Part shown: positions 52,028-60,649 of the stretch, piece after piece | Layout: each line of letters starts with the position of its first letter | Numbering within the stretch: position 1 is the stretch's first letter | Assembly: GCA_030710605.1 (NCBI GenBank) | Contig: CP092882.1 | Span: 15,498,062-15,562,061, forward strand | Origin: Cordylochernes scorpioides | Taxonomy: Eukaryota; Arthropoda; Arachnida; Pseudoscorpiones; Chernetidae | Direction of reading: 5' to 3' | DNA length: 64,000 nucleotides | Translations under genes and position numbers: made by a program | The notes under the pieces: model-generated | Databases searched by the model: none | What the model was told of the DNA's origin: nothing | The model's input: only the letters and a program-made list of their open reading frames with translations

Positions 52028-52609
52028 TTTATAATTAAAGGTTTATTTATGGATTGCTCTATTTTCAAATCAAAATAATATAGTCTGTTTGGTAAACCAT
52101 TGCTCGCTGTTTTCAGTAATTCACTTCTTAAACTTTAAACTTAAGGTATAGTTGGAGTCTTTCCTATGGATGTATCGTACCCCACCATGATCTAACCAAA
52201 CACGCTTTTAGCATTGGTCTCATACAACTACGAGGACGTATTGAAGAGTAAGGGCTCCAATTACGCCATTTCCGATCGCGAGTTGAAAGGCGAAATTTGG
52301 TAACAGCGCTGTATTTCTTGGTCTCGGACAATCTGCGTGATTTTGGGACACTCAGTCGCTACATAGAACCCGTTTAGAATGGAGCTACCGCTTCGCTCGC
52401 CAGATATGAACTGCGCTTAGTCATTCCCTCGTAACTCTTTACCACAACTCTTCAACCTTTACAAATCTTCAACCACAATACAGTCAATATGCTGGACTCC
52501 CCGGGTAGTTGGCGCTCTGCGCTCCAGGAACCTGGGTTATTAATATCCCTTCTCCTACAGTCTATTTACACACGTGACCAGATATTCTTGGTCAAATATA
52601 TACAAATAA
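52028..52609. other. unrecognised, moderately GC-rich
   Basis: No intact frame. The minus strand has broken coding-like stretches (NGFYVATECPKITQIVRDQE near 52360), perhaps an old element. Not identified. Confidence 0.35.
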
Positions 52610-52659
52610 CTAGCTGATGTACCCGGCTTTGACCGGGTTTTATCCGAGGGAAAGTTTGC

Positions 52660-53100
52660 CTAATGAATATTATTGATAATAATATTCCGGAACATAATAT
52701 TATGATTTTAATGATAATAATATTCCGGAACACACATAATATTAAGATATTAATGATAATAATATTCCGGAACACACATAATATTATGATTTTAATGATA
52801 ATAATATTCCGGAACACACATAATATTAAGATATTAATGATAATAATATTCCCGAACACACATAATATTATGATTTTAATGATAATAATATTCCGGAACA
52901 CACATAAAATTATAATATTAATGATAATAATATTCCGGAACACACATAATATTATTATTTTAATGATAATAATATTCCGGAACACACATAATATTATGAT
53001 ATTAATTATAATAATATTCCAGAACACACATAATATTATGATATTAATTATAATAATATTCCAGAACACACATAATATTATGATATTAATGATATTAATA
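52660..53100. repeat. 42-bp minisatellite (~10 units)
   Basis: The unit is taatattatgattttaatg, ataataatattccggaacacaca; two variants alternate (gatttt / gatatt). The period is a multiple of 3 and stop-free, so long open frames occur on both strands. These are not genes. Confidence 0.93.
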
Positions 53101-53432
53101 TTCCGTTTTTTACCCGAGTAAAGGTTTGTCTAACGAACATTTGTTAAAACAATTCTAGAAAACATCCAATCCCTAATGAATCTATACTTGGCAAGATAAC
53201 TTTATGTTTGATTATCTGCTCCACCTAGCTGTACCCGTTCAAACGTTGCTGTCTTTGAACAAAAAGGCAGTTTTAATACCTAAATAATAATTCATTAATG
53301 ATCAAATGTATACAATACATCAAAATGAAAATTAACAATAAAATTATCCCTATATAAATGTCATTTGAATATAACATATGTAAAAAATAATATATATATT
53401 TTGATAATTTGAAATTCGTAAATTTGAATCTC

Positions 53433-53742
53433 TCGATAAAGTGAACATTTTTTCCCGGTCCCTTGAAAAATACTCGATAAGTTGAATAAAATAAATATTA
53501 ATTGGTTCTCTCGGTAATTGGAAGTTAAAAGAATAATATATTGCCTTGGAATTGTATCATTATTCTTGTCTCAAATAAATTGCCGTGTCATCCTGAATTT
53601 TGTCTTTCCTAATTTTCTGCATTACAAAATTATCATTTTATCTAGTGAACATTTTTTCCCGGTCCCTTGAAAAATACTCGATAAGTTGAATAAAATCAAT
53701 ATTAATTGGTTCCCTCGGTAATTGGAAGTTAAAGGAATAGTA
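53433..53742. repeat. ~201-bp satellite, left units
   Basis: Units contain gaacattttttcccggtccc, ttgaaaaatactcgataagt and cttggaattgtatcattatt. The array resumes at 57127 after the LINE. Confidence 0.85.
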
Positions 53743-56700
53743 TCTATCAAAAAGAGATGCAAATTATAATACAAAGAACAGACTATTCTACACATATAGA
53801 AGATGCGGGCCAATAATAAAATTCCAGAATGATGGGCCGAAAACTATATATTGACAAAATCAAAATTATTCAACAAAATACTAGAAAAAGCAAAAATTGC
53901 ATAAATGAGCTTTGTGCATCTGATGAAATTAGAAATGCAGATATAGTAATGATACAAGAACCTTATATAATCAAAGAGGAGGTAATATTTCCAGGACCTT
54001 GTACAAAATATCAATTGATGAACAGTCCCAATATAAATACGGCAATAAGTGTAAGAAATAGCACCTTAAAAATTCATTTAAGTACAGAATTCACTAACTC
54101 ATTCGCTACAACTATAACCATACAAACAAAAAGTAAGAAAATATATCTTTCCAACATTTATATACATCCGAATTCAATGAAAAGTGAGCACGAGGAATTT
54201 ATGAAGAAGTTAATTAATACAAATTTACATATACCGGTGATAATTTGCGGCGATTTCAATGCCAGAGCTCCGTTATGGTATGATATCAGGAAAAATTATA
54301 ATGGACATAGACTGATCCCTATCATAGATGAAATAAACTTAATTATCCATAATAATAAAACTTTCACGTGTCGTGATACAAGTGTGATTGATCTCACACT
54401 AACAAATAAACAGGCAATTGCGGCGATCAGAAATTGGAAGACGCAGCAAATATCGCAAATTTCAGATCATGTAGCTATAACTTTTGAAATATATACAAAC
54501 GAACAATTTAGTTCAGAAAAATATTATTCCACTTGGAAATTTAATGAGAAAAATGCGAACTGGTTAGGTTTTAGTCAGAGAATTAACAGTACTGAACGAG
54601 AAAAAATTGAAAACTTACTAGACATAGTGGATACACCAGAAATGATTGATCAAACGGTAAAAGAACTTACGAACATACTGATTGAGGCAGCACATAATTC
54701 ACTCAAAGTAAATAATAATATGACAACAAAAAATAATATTAGTAATAAGTGGTGGAATACGAATTTACAGCTTTTAAAGGATCACTGTCATTATCTTAGG
54801 AACTGTTACTATAGAAACAAAAATTGCCCTAATCATATTAAACAATACTATAAAAGCATACGAAATAAGTATTTACGGGAAATAGAAAAAGCTAGGAAAG
54901 CATCCTGGAGAATTTTTCTGGAGGAAAACAAATCGAACAACCCTTATGGAAACTTATATAAGGTGTATAAAAACATCAAAAGTGGATCTAATCGGAAGAG
55001 AAATATGCAAATTTTGGAGGGTAATACTGATATGGAATGTTTGCAGAAGGGTGAGGAATTATTGAATAACTTATTTCCAGATGATAAATGTGAAGAAGAT
55101 ACAAACATCCATAAAAGTATAAGAAATTATAATTTAAAACTACTCAATAAAGAAAAACCGATGGTTATGATTACTGAAGTTAACGACTTAATTGACAAAT
55201 TAAATCCAAAGAAATCTCCCGGAATAGACAACATCTCTAACAACATGATAAGGCACACTAAACAATTTATAGCTCCTATATTGGTGAAACTATTTCAAAA
55301 ATGTTTGGACCTACAATACTATCCTGCTGAATGGAAAAGAGCAGAGGCAATAATTATTCCGAAACCTGGAAAAACAGATTTTAATAACTATAAAAATTAT
55401 AGACCTTTATGTCTTAATTCCAACATTTCTAAAATATTTGAAAAAATAATTAATAATAGAATAATAAAATATTATGAAGATTTTAATTTACTAAGTGATC
55501 GACAACATGGCTTTAGAAGATCGAAATCTACTATTACTGCACTAACTGAAATAATAAAAATTGCGTTAGAACATAAAACAAGAGAATATGCAGCAATAAT
55601 TGCAGTGGATATTAGTGCAGCGTTTGATAATGCATGGTGGCCGGCCTTGATGAAAAGACTAGATGAAGATGGTGTGCAGGCTTCAACGATAAAACTTCTA
55701 CAATCATACTTTGATAATAGAAGAATAAGATTTAGATTTTCCTCAACTGAAATTAATAAGAAACTAAGTAAAGGATGTCCACAGGGAGGACCACTGTCTC
55801 CCACATTATGGAATATTCTTATTAATGAGATACTGAATAATAGTCTGGATGATAATTGTGAAACAATAGGATATGCAGATGATATTACGTTAATATGTTG
55901 GAATAAAACTCCTGAACAACTAAGAAAGACAATAGATAATGTATTAAGAAAAATCAATAAGTGGTGTGAAAGTCGTAAATTAAAATTGTCAGATGAAAAA
56001 ACAAAAATATTATATTTATATAAATGCAATAGCGATATAATAGTCTCAGGTAGCAAGTTAATTAAACCGGTTGAAGTACTTAAGATCCTAGGAGTGACTA
56101 TTAAAAATCACCGAGTCAGAAGCAAACTGGACTTTACGCCTCACGTTAATGAAATGATCATAAAAGTAACTAGAGCTAGTGGATACCTATTTGGCCTGAC
56201 AAAGAAAGCATGGGGTCTAGACTTTAGACGAAGACTGATATTGTATAAGACATTATATCGAAGTACAATTACTTATGGTTATTCAGTATGGTATCCATTC
56301 ATAAACAAAAAGTCTAAGGACAAACTAAATTCTCTTCAATATAAAATATTAAAACATTGTATACAGGCCTACAGTACAACATCATCGGACTGTACACACA
56401 TACTTGCACAAGTCCCCAAACTTACTGATTATATTGAATCTAACATGTTGAAAACCGAAATAAATTACAACCGATTTGACTCTTCAAGTAGGAATATAAT
56501 TTCTAATTATATAAGGGAAAAAATGCAGAAATACTATGAGAAGACTAATACCATTTTCAAGTCCTTCTTCACTGACTCCCAAATACCCAAATATGTCAAG
56601 CCAAACTTTTACAGTGTCCAATTTGTTACTGGACACGGTAACTTTAGATCATATTTGTACAAAGTCAGAAAGACGGATTCGCCTAAATGCTCATGTGGTG

Positions 56701-57126
56701 CAGAAGAAGAAAATCCTGTACATATTCTAACGGACTGTCGACTTGTAGAGGACTTGAGAGTCAAAAATCAAATAAATATAAATTGTCTAAATCAAATAGT
56801 TAATAATAGATATATGTATATAAATTTTAATAGATTTTGTAGAATGTTTTTTAGTAATAGATAGCCTGGGCTGTAATAACTGATATATAGTTATATGCTG
56901 TAAATAGCTCTAAATTTCTGTTCTTATCTGTGATGTTCACTAATATTCATTATAGGGTAATTAAATCGTTAACTAACTGACAAATATGTTAATAATTTCT
57001 ATTATATAATAACTAAATTCATATTAATAATTACTGTAAATAAGCTCCCAAACTTGTGTATGCATGCAAATATCCAAGACGGATATCGCGTGCTTTGTAA
57101 ATGATAATAAATAAATAAATAAAAAT
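53743..57126 (+). mobile_element. LINE-C: R1-like non-LTR retrotransposon
   Basis: Inserted in the satellite between ggaatagtatc and ttgccttgg, which are contiguous in the undisturbed unit at 57329-57345. It ends in (aaat)n repeats. Only 86 bp precede the ORF, so ORF1 and the 5' UTR are missing or never existed. Any target duplication is at most about 3-4 bp. Confidence 0.85.
53829..56864 (+). CDS. LINE-C ORF2: APE endonuclease and reverse transcriptase (1011 aa)
   Basis: Uninterrupted. The N-terminal APE-like endonuclease (residues ~10-230) shows IQQNTRKSKNCINEL, MIQEPYI, CGDFNARAPLWYD and SDHVAITFEI, and nicks the target. RT (residues ~440-740) shows KSPGIDNISNNMI, GFRRSKSTITAL, AVDISAAFDNAWW, GCPQGGPLSPTLWN and GYADDITLICW. 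The C-terminal zinc knuckle CSCGAEEENPVHILTDC is typical of R1/Jockey-type LINEs. No RNase H. All catalytic motifs are present. It probably could retrotranspose only if RNA and an ORF1 protein were supplied, since ORF1 is lacking here. Confidence 0.93.
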   Translation: MMGRKLYIDKIKIIQQNTRKSKNCINELCASDEIRNADIVMIQEPYIIKEEVIFPGPCTKYQLMNSPNINTAISVRNSTLKIHLSTEFTNSFATTITIQTKSKKIYLSNIYIHPNSMKSEHEEFMKKLINTNLHIPVIICGDFNARAPLWYDIRKNYNGHRLIPIIDEINLIIHNNKTFTCRDTSVIDLTLTNKQAIAAIRNWKTQQISQISDHVAITFEIYTNEQFSSEKYYSTWKFNEKNANWLGFSQRINSTEREKIENLLDIVDTPEMIDQTVKELTNILIEAAHNSLKVNNNMTTKNNISNKWWNTNLQLLKDHCHYLRNCYYRNKNCPNHIKQYYKSIRNKYLREIEKARKASWRIFLEENKSNNPYGNLYKVYKNIKSGSNRKRNMQILEGNTDMECLQKGEELLNNLFPDDKCEEDTNIHKSIRNYNLKLLNKEKPMVMITEVNDLIDKLNPKKSPGIDNISNNMIRHTKQFIAPILVKLFQKCLDLQYYPAEWKRAEAIIIPKPGKTDFNNYKNYRPLCLNSNISKIFEKIINNRIIKYYEDFNLLSDRQHGFRRSKSTITALTEIIKIALEHKTREYAAIIAVDISAAFDNAWWPALMKRLDEDGVQASTIKLLQSYFDNRRIRFRFSSTEINKKLSKGCPQGGPLSPTLWNILINEILNNSLDDNCETIGYADDITLICWNKTPEQLRKTIDNVLRKINKWCESRKLKLSDEKTKILYLYKCNSDIIVSGSKLIKPVEVLKILGVTIKNHRVRSKLDFTPHVNEMIIKVTRASGYLFGLTKKAWGLDFRRRLILYKTLYRSTITYGYSVWYPFINKKSKDKLNSLQYKILKHCIQAYSTTSSDCTHILAQVPKLTDYIESNMLKTEINYNRFDSSSRNIISNYIREKMQKYYEKTNTIFKSFFTDSQIPKYVKPNFYSVQFVTGHGNFRSYLYKVRKTDSPKCSCGAEEENPVHILTDCRLVEDLRVKNQININCLNQIVNNRYMYINFNRFCRMFFSNR

Positions 57127-57440
57127 CTTGCCTTGGAATTGTATCATTATTCTTGTCTCAAATAAATTGCCCTGTCCTCCTGAATTTTGTCTTTCCTAAT
57201 TTTCTACATTACAAAATCATCATTTTATCTAGTGAACATTTTTTCCCGGTCCCTTGAAAAATACTCGATAAGTTGAATAAAATCAATATTAATTGGTTCC
57301 CTCGGTAATTGGAAGTTAAAGGAATAGTATCTTGCCTTGGAATTGTATCATTATTCTTGTCTCAAATAAATTGCCGTGTCCTCCTGAATTTTGTCTTTTC
57401 TAATTTTCTACATTACAAAATCATCATTTTTTCTATTCTT
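57127..57440. repeat. ~201-bp satellite, right units
   Basis: One full and one partial unit, continuous with the array at 53433-53742 before the LINE insertion. Confidence 0.85.
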
Positions 57441-57937
57441 TCCTATATATATGTTGTAGATAAATGATAAAACTAACCTTGACATGTGCGCAATTAATAG
57501 GTAGAAAATCTTACTTTTAATAAATAATCATCATCATTTAGTTAAATCTACAAATCTGCAAATAACTCTAAGGATATTCAAGATATTCAAGAAATTATTT
57601 TTCAAAAACCTTCCCGGGCATATACCTAATAATATCCCAAAATTTCACGGCCATTGGATGTATGGTTTTTGAATCTATAGAGTACAGACAGACATTCAAT
57701 TTTATATATATACTAGGCGAATGACCCGGCTTCGCCCGAGAAATCCCTTGGGTGCAATTTCTTCATACTAAAAGTATATCAATAATAAATATTAGAAGTG
57801 CCATAGAATAGCAATACAGAAGTAACACATAAACTACAGGAGTGTGTGATGGCAAAAATTGTATTATATTAGTGTTTAGGTATTTGATTTAATTAATAGA
57901 GTTGATATAATAATATATATTTATATTATATATAATA

Positions 57938-58416
57938 CTAGCTGATGTGTACCCGGCTTCGCCCGGGTTTTATCCGAGTGAAAGTTTGCCTAACGAATAT
58001 TATATATTATGAAGTATAATAAACAATGTTAAAGATTAGTTTTAATTATTAATCAAGATTGTGTGTGAATATGTGAGAAAGATGTAATATCGTTGTTGTT
58101 TTCTTGGCCGACTGTTTTACATATGGTGTTATCTTAAAATTGCTTGTTTTGAATATTTTTTTAGATTGAGTTGAATGAATTGCTGAATTTTTTTTTTGTA
58201 TTTATATATAAATAAAATTAACTCTGTTGATTTTTTTGTATTTAATCGATAACAGCGAAGTTACGCATGTTAAAGTTAGGAAAAATATTTTGATGTTAAG
58301 CAAAACCTGCTCCATCTCGTTTTACATAAATGTTGAAAATTTGGTCGAAATTGATGCATTGTAACGAAAGTTTTTAGTGAACAACACTTATGAAATTTGC
58401 ATTTTATTAATATAGA
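57938..58416 (-). mobile_element. Helitron H2, nested in H5
   Basis: Minus strand: A|TCTATATTAATAAAATGC to hairpin CCCGGGCGAAGCCGGG, TACACATCAG, CTAG|T. 479 bp. The body is nearly identical to 38535-38979, so the family moved recently. No coding capacity. Confidence 0.75.
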
Positions 58417-58446
58417 TAAATGAGTTTTAAAAATTGTAAAAAAAAA

Positions 58447-58517
58447 TGCATCGCCCGGGAATCGAACCCGGGCCGCCCGCGTGGCAGGCAAGCATTCTAC
58501 CACTGAACCACCGATGC
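58447..58517 (-). tRNA. tRNA-Gly (anticodon GCC)
   Basis: The reverse complement is the animal tRNA-Gly(GCC) almost exactly: GCATCGG, D arm GGTTCAGTGGTAGAATGC, anticodon loop CTGCCAC and T arm CCGGGTTCGATTCCCGG. One acceptor-stem change (GCGATGC instead of CCGATGC) gives a G-G mismatch at pair 7-66. The T-run directly downstream is a pol III terminator. It sits inside Helitron H5. Confidence 0.85.
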
Positions 58518-58749
58518 TAAAAAAAAATGGCCTTATTTAGGTATTCATTCCATTCCGGATTAGTCCGCGTAAAAAAGTTCTTCAAATAAAAAAAAAAAGA
58601 AATAGCCAAAAATACCAATCAAAATGCAGCCGAAAATTTACCTCAGGTTTATAAAAAGCGACATGCAAAATTTGGTACCAATTGGTTCAGTAGTTTTTGA
58701 GTTTATCGCGAAACAGACAGACAGACATTGACTTTTATATATATAGAGA

Positions 58750-59221
58750 TAGATATACACAGACCTATTAATATTTATAATGAAAGCTCTAACATACTCA
58801 AATATACGCTAGCTACCAATGTGTAACATGTGTTTCTATAACATTCCTAATGTAGGTTCCATTATAACTACTAAAATCTCACAAATTATTTATTTGTATT
58901 TGAGTTTGTTATTGAATTCAATGTGCAATCCTATTTGCATGGTGCATACTATACTGTTTTTGATATCATCGTAATTTCAACAGGTCCAATCAGGTAGATG
59001 GTTTTGTTTACCACAGTCTCCACATACCAGTTCTGTCCACGCTTGTCACTAAACGACTCCAGGGTTGGATAGGAAAGATTTTTTTCATATTTGACGAAAG
59101 GCAGTTTAAAATTCCAATGGGAAAAATAAGGTCAAGAAGTTTTCGTAGGCAGTTGATCTAAGGAAGATCTAAATCACATACTGTGGTGTTTCTGTAATTA
59201 TACATATTGTTATTTATCCCT
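58750..59221. other. AT-rich DNA, nothing firm
   Basis: A weak exon-like frame after tttcaacag (58984) gives SNQVDGFVYHSLHIPVLSTL; not supported enough to call. Confidence 0.35.
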
Positions 59222-59506
59222 AGTACACGTGGCTATGATAATCACGGTGGGTAGAAGTTAGCGACTGCTTTTACTGTAAGTGCACCACATGTCTACACAC
59301 GTTAAAAGCATTTCGAATTTTCCATTTTCAAGTATGACAGAACCCCGTTTGGTTACTTGATCTCGTTGGTGGGGTTGAACTTATGCAAGAAACGGGGGCC
59401 ATTGAAATTTAATAAGAAAAAAAAAGTGTCCAATGCGGGATTCGATCCCGTGTCGTAGCAGTCGAAAATCAACGGTTTTGATCACTCGTCCACCGTGAAC
59501 CCGGTA
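59222..59506 (-). mobile_element. tRNA-derived SINE, inverse copy
   Basis: The reverse complement starts GGGTTCACGGTGGACGAGTG (A-box region), then GGGATCGAATCCCGCATTGG (B box), a T-run and the same body as 30703-31000 (aatggcccccg, atgtggtgcactta, aaaagcagtcgc, acttctacccacc). It ends 12 bp from Helitron H6. Confidence 0.7.
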
Positions 59507-59517
59507 ATTATTGGAAA

Positions 59518-60355
59518 CTAGACGAATGGCCCGGGCAACGCCCGAGTTTTACCCGAGTGCGAATATATTTTAAAAACGTTTTAATCTTCATCTTGTCTAC
59601 ACCTTGTATACATCTTGCTTCCTAGGGTTGCCTAGAGTGGCCGCTATAGACAGGGTGGTCTGTATAGACAGGTGGATGTATCACACAGCTGATAATAGGG
59701 TTGCCTAGAGTGGCCGCTATAGACAGGGTGGTCTGTATAGACAGGTGGATGTATCACACAGCTGTAGAGTGGTCGCTATAGACAGGGTGGTCTGTATAGA
59801 CAGGTGTATGTATCACACTGCTGATAACAGGGTTGCCTAAAGTGACCGCTATAGACAGGGTGGTCTGTATAGACAGGTGGATGTATCACACAGCTGATAA
59901 CAGAGTTGTCTAGGGTGGTCGCTATAGACAGGGTGGTCTGTATAGACAGGTGAATGTAACACACTGAAGATAACAGGGTTGCCTAAAGTGACCGCTATAG
60001 ACAGGGTGGTCTGTATAGACAGGTGGATGTATCACACAGCTGATAACAGGGTTGTCTAGAGTGGCCGCTATAGACAGGTGTATGTATCACACAGCTGATA
60101 ACAGGGTTGCCTAAAGTGACCGCTATAGACAGGGTGGTCTGTATAGACAGGTGGATGTAACACACTGCTGATAACAGGGTTGTCTAGAATGGCCGCTATA
60201 GACAGGTGTATGTATCACACAGCTGATAACAGGGTTGTCTAGAGGGGGGCGGGCAGGGAGGTCACGTGTTTGCTGGCAGCCAATGGGCGCGCATTCTAAC
60301 CGTGAGCTTCAGACAGACAAACAAACAGACAGAATAAGGCAAATATATAAGTAGA
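59518..60355 (-). mobile_element. Helitron H6 with minisatellite
   Basis: The minus-strand 3' end is hairpin CGGGCGTTGCCCGGG, CCATTCGT and CTAG|T at 59518. The 5' end A|TCTACTTATATATTTGCC with TGTCTG/TTTGTC words is at 60355. The interior is almost wholly a minisatellite. Confidence 0.65.
59626..60245. repeat. ~72-bp minisatellite in H6 (~9 units)
   Basis: The unit is gggttgcctagagtggccgc, tatagacagggtggtctgta, tagacaggtggatgtatcac, acagctgataaca. Some units lack the middle 20 bp. Confidence 0.92.
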
Positions 60356-60430
60356 TGAGTATAACTGAACTGAAGAATGGAAGTTTTACAAATGAGTTGG
60401 ATATATTTAGAGCTTTCAAATAGAAATATA

Positions 60431-60569
60431 AAATCTCGCTGACTGGCTATATCTGTACGATGTTTTAGGTAAAGAACTTCAACGTCGTTACAATCAGCTT
60501 GGCCTTGATTCTGCCAGGGCTTTGAGCCTTTATCTGCGGCAGTGTATCAACTCCATTTTCACCGGCTGA
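60431..60569 (+). CDS. short coding-like ORF, possible exon
   Basis: Open frame DWLYLYDVLGKELQRRYNQL then GLDSARALSLYLRQCINSIF TG and stop at 60567. The heptad-like, Leu/Arg-rich composition is more protein-like than its surroundings. A phase-1 acceptor ttttag lies at 60468. No family recognised. Confidence 0.25.
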
Positions 60570-60649
60570 TAGCTGAGTCTCTCTGATAGCTCCTGCGACA
60601 TTGTAGCAACCAGGCTGCTATCTTCTTCACTTTCGCTCTTTTATATAAA

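Larger units (their letters stand above)
52610..57712 (-). mobile_element. Helitron H4 with internal repeats and a LINE insertion
   Basis: The 3' end on the minus strand is hairpin CCCGGTCAAAGCCGGG, TACATCAG and CTAG|T at 52610. The 5' part (57540-57712) matches H1 closely (aaatctacaaatctgcaaat, aacttcaaggata-like block, then gacagacattcaatttta). Internal segments 53110-53430 also match H1. It carries a 42-bp minisatellite, a ~201-bp satellite and, inside the latter, LINE-C. The terminal TC is not visible because H5 abuts it. Confidence 0.65.
57713..58749 (-). mobile_element. Helitron H5 carrying a tRNA-Gly, interrupted by H2
   Basis: Minus-strand 5' end A|TCTCTATATATATAAAAG then TGTCTGTCTG (58749 leftward). 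The 3' end is hairpin CGGGCGAAGCCGGG, TCATTCGC and CTAG at 57713. A complete second Helitron (H2, 57938-58416) lies inside with its own A|TC and CTAG|T ends. That the two flanks are one element is inferred from this nesting. The tRNA gene is in the element's own orientation. Confidence 0.6.

Noticed and set aside
52566-53121. Open frames of 150-167 codons on both strands (I/N-rich repeats)
   Set aside because: The 42-bp period is a multiple of three and stop-free; they are a repeat artefact.
58984-59160. Possible exon SNQVDGFVYHSLHIPVLSTL
   Set aside because: Only one splice signal, no matching donor, no recognisable domain.
59434-59506. Apparent tRNA gene on the minus strand
   Set aside because: A and B boxes are present but acceptor and anticodon stems do not pair; it is the head of a SINE.
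37500-60355. CRISPR-like array from regularly spaced repeats
   Set aside because: Repeats are contiguous minisatellites without unique spacers, in a eukaryotic genome.
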